A DNA stretch of 7,019 nt, from positions 1 through 7,019 of the forward strand of contig VGIY01000135.1 of assembly GCA_016867695.1 (NCBI GenBank). Reading direction: 5' to 3'. Shown here in pieces: positions 6,831 through 7,019 of the stretch. A program made the translations under genes and the position numbers. The stretch is from Candidatus Eiseniibacteriota bacterium. GTDB lineage: Bacteria > Eisenbacteria > RBG-16-71-46 > CAIMUX01 > WJJG01. Position 1 is the first letter of the stretch. Each line of letters starts with the position of its first letter. The notes under the pieces were generated by a model that saw only the letters and a program-made list of their open reading frames with translations, searched no databases and was not told the DNA's origin.

Positions 6831-7019
6831 GGGTGGCGACCGAATCGAAGCGGTCCATTGTGCACCATTTCCGGGGCCGGGTGGTATGAGCTCTCGCCAT
6901 TTCCTGCATAGGCTTCGCGGGCCGCGTCCCCTCCGGGCGCCGCCGGTCCGGGCATCGAGGGTCGGCTCAGGCCCCCGATTCCCGGCCGGGCAGGGGGGCC
7001 TCGGCCGATGCGCCGCCCG
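6831..7019. other. Leader/intergenic region without a supported gene
   Basis: About 190 bp upstream of the - strand cluster. Short open frames here are out-of-frame shadows or the in-frame upstream extension of the CoA-transferase. The stretch 6845-6910 is less GC-rich than its surroundings and is the most likely place for the cluster promoter, but I cannot find a convincing -35/-10 pair or a sigma-54 GG/GC site. The right end holds a strong inverted repeat described separately. Confidence 0.4.
6961..7009. repeat. GC-rich imperfect inverted repeat (hairpin) upstream of the cluster
   Basis: Arms 6961-6976 and 6994-7009 pair in 13 of 16 positions by Watson-Crick rules, with two further G-T wobbles on the + strand and one mismatch (6968/7002). 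The inner eight pairs, AGGCCCCC with GGGGGCCT, are perfect. The 17-base loop itself contains the palindrome CCCGGCCGGG (6981-6990). No T-run follows on either strand within the window, so it is not a canonical intrinsic terminator; it may be a tract-less terminator of the neighbouring gene, an RNA leader structure or a protein-binding dyad. Confidence 0.6.

Noticed and set aside
5066..6889. 607-codon + strand open frame opposite the CoA-transferase/GNAT gene
   Set aside because: Same antisense composition (Asp/Val/Gly/Leu/Arg-rich, no family blocks); explained by third-position G/C bias of the real gene.
6845..6910. Sigma-70-like promoter, for example CACAAT or CATACC as a -10 box on the - strand
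   Set aside because: No matching -35 element at 16-18 bases and only partial -10 matches; not enough to report as a feature.

Overview
The window is very GC-rich, densely coded bacterial DNA: one gene fragment on the + strand and four genes in a row on the - strand. I see no RNA genes, CRISPR array, insertion sequence or phage gene. The coding style (strong G/C at third codon positions, near-zero intergenic space) and the gene content suggest a high-GC, probably anaerobic or facultative bacterium of the Deltaproteobacteria/Myxococcota or Eisenbacteria/Krumholzibacteria type. That placement is an inference from gene content and base composition only.

Layout: 1-642 (+) is the 3' part of an SGNH/GDSL-type hydrolase-like gene whose start and nucleophile lie left of the window. 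It runs tail-to-tail into the - strand cluster, and the two stop regions overlap by 16 bp. Read in transcription order from right to left, the cluster is: (1) about 6817-4910, an acetyl-CoA hydrolase/CoA-transferase fused to a C-terminal GNAT acetyltransferase; (2) 4913-2775, a single-chain alpha-beta ADP-forming acyl-CoA synthetase; (3) about 2782-1742, a P-loop (dethiobiotin-synthetase-like) plus DRTGG protein that resembles the N-terminal half of long phosphotransacetylases but lacks the catalytic half; (4) 1715-627, a radical SAM protein of unknown substrate. Genes 1/2 share an ATGA stop-start overlap, genes 2/3 overlap by 8 bp, and genes 3/4 are 26 bp apart, so co-transcription is very likely. 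About 200 bp at the right edge (6818-7019) carries no supported gene but has a strong GC-rich inverted repeat.

How it may work together: genes 1 and 2 both act on the acyl-CoA/free-acid/CoA pool. The CoA-transferase moves CoA between acids, and the ADP-forming synthetase converts acyl-CoA + ADP + Pi to acid + ATP + CoA (or the reverse). Gene 3 resembles the sensory part of Pta, and gene 1 carries a Pat-like GNAT domain. The cluster therefore looks like an acetate/short-chain-acyl-CoA energy module with two built-in candidate control elements, a nucleotide/metabolite sensor and a protein acetyltransferase. The enzyme classes are well supported; the regulatory reading is inference. Link of the radical SAM gene to this module is by position only.
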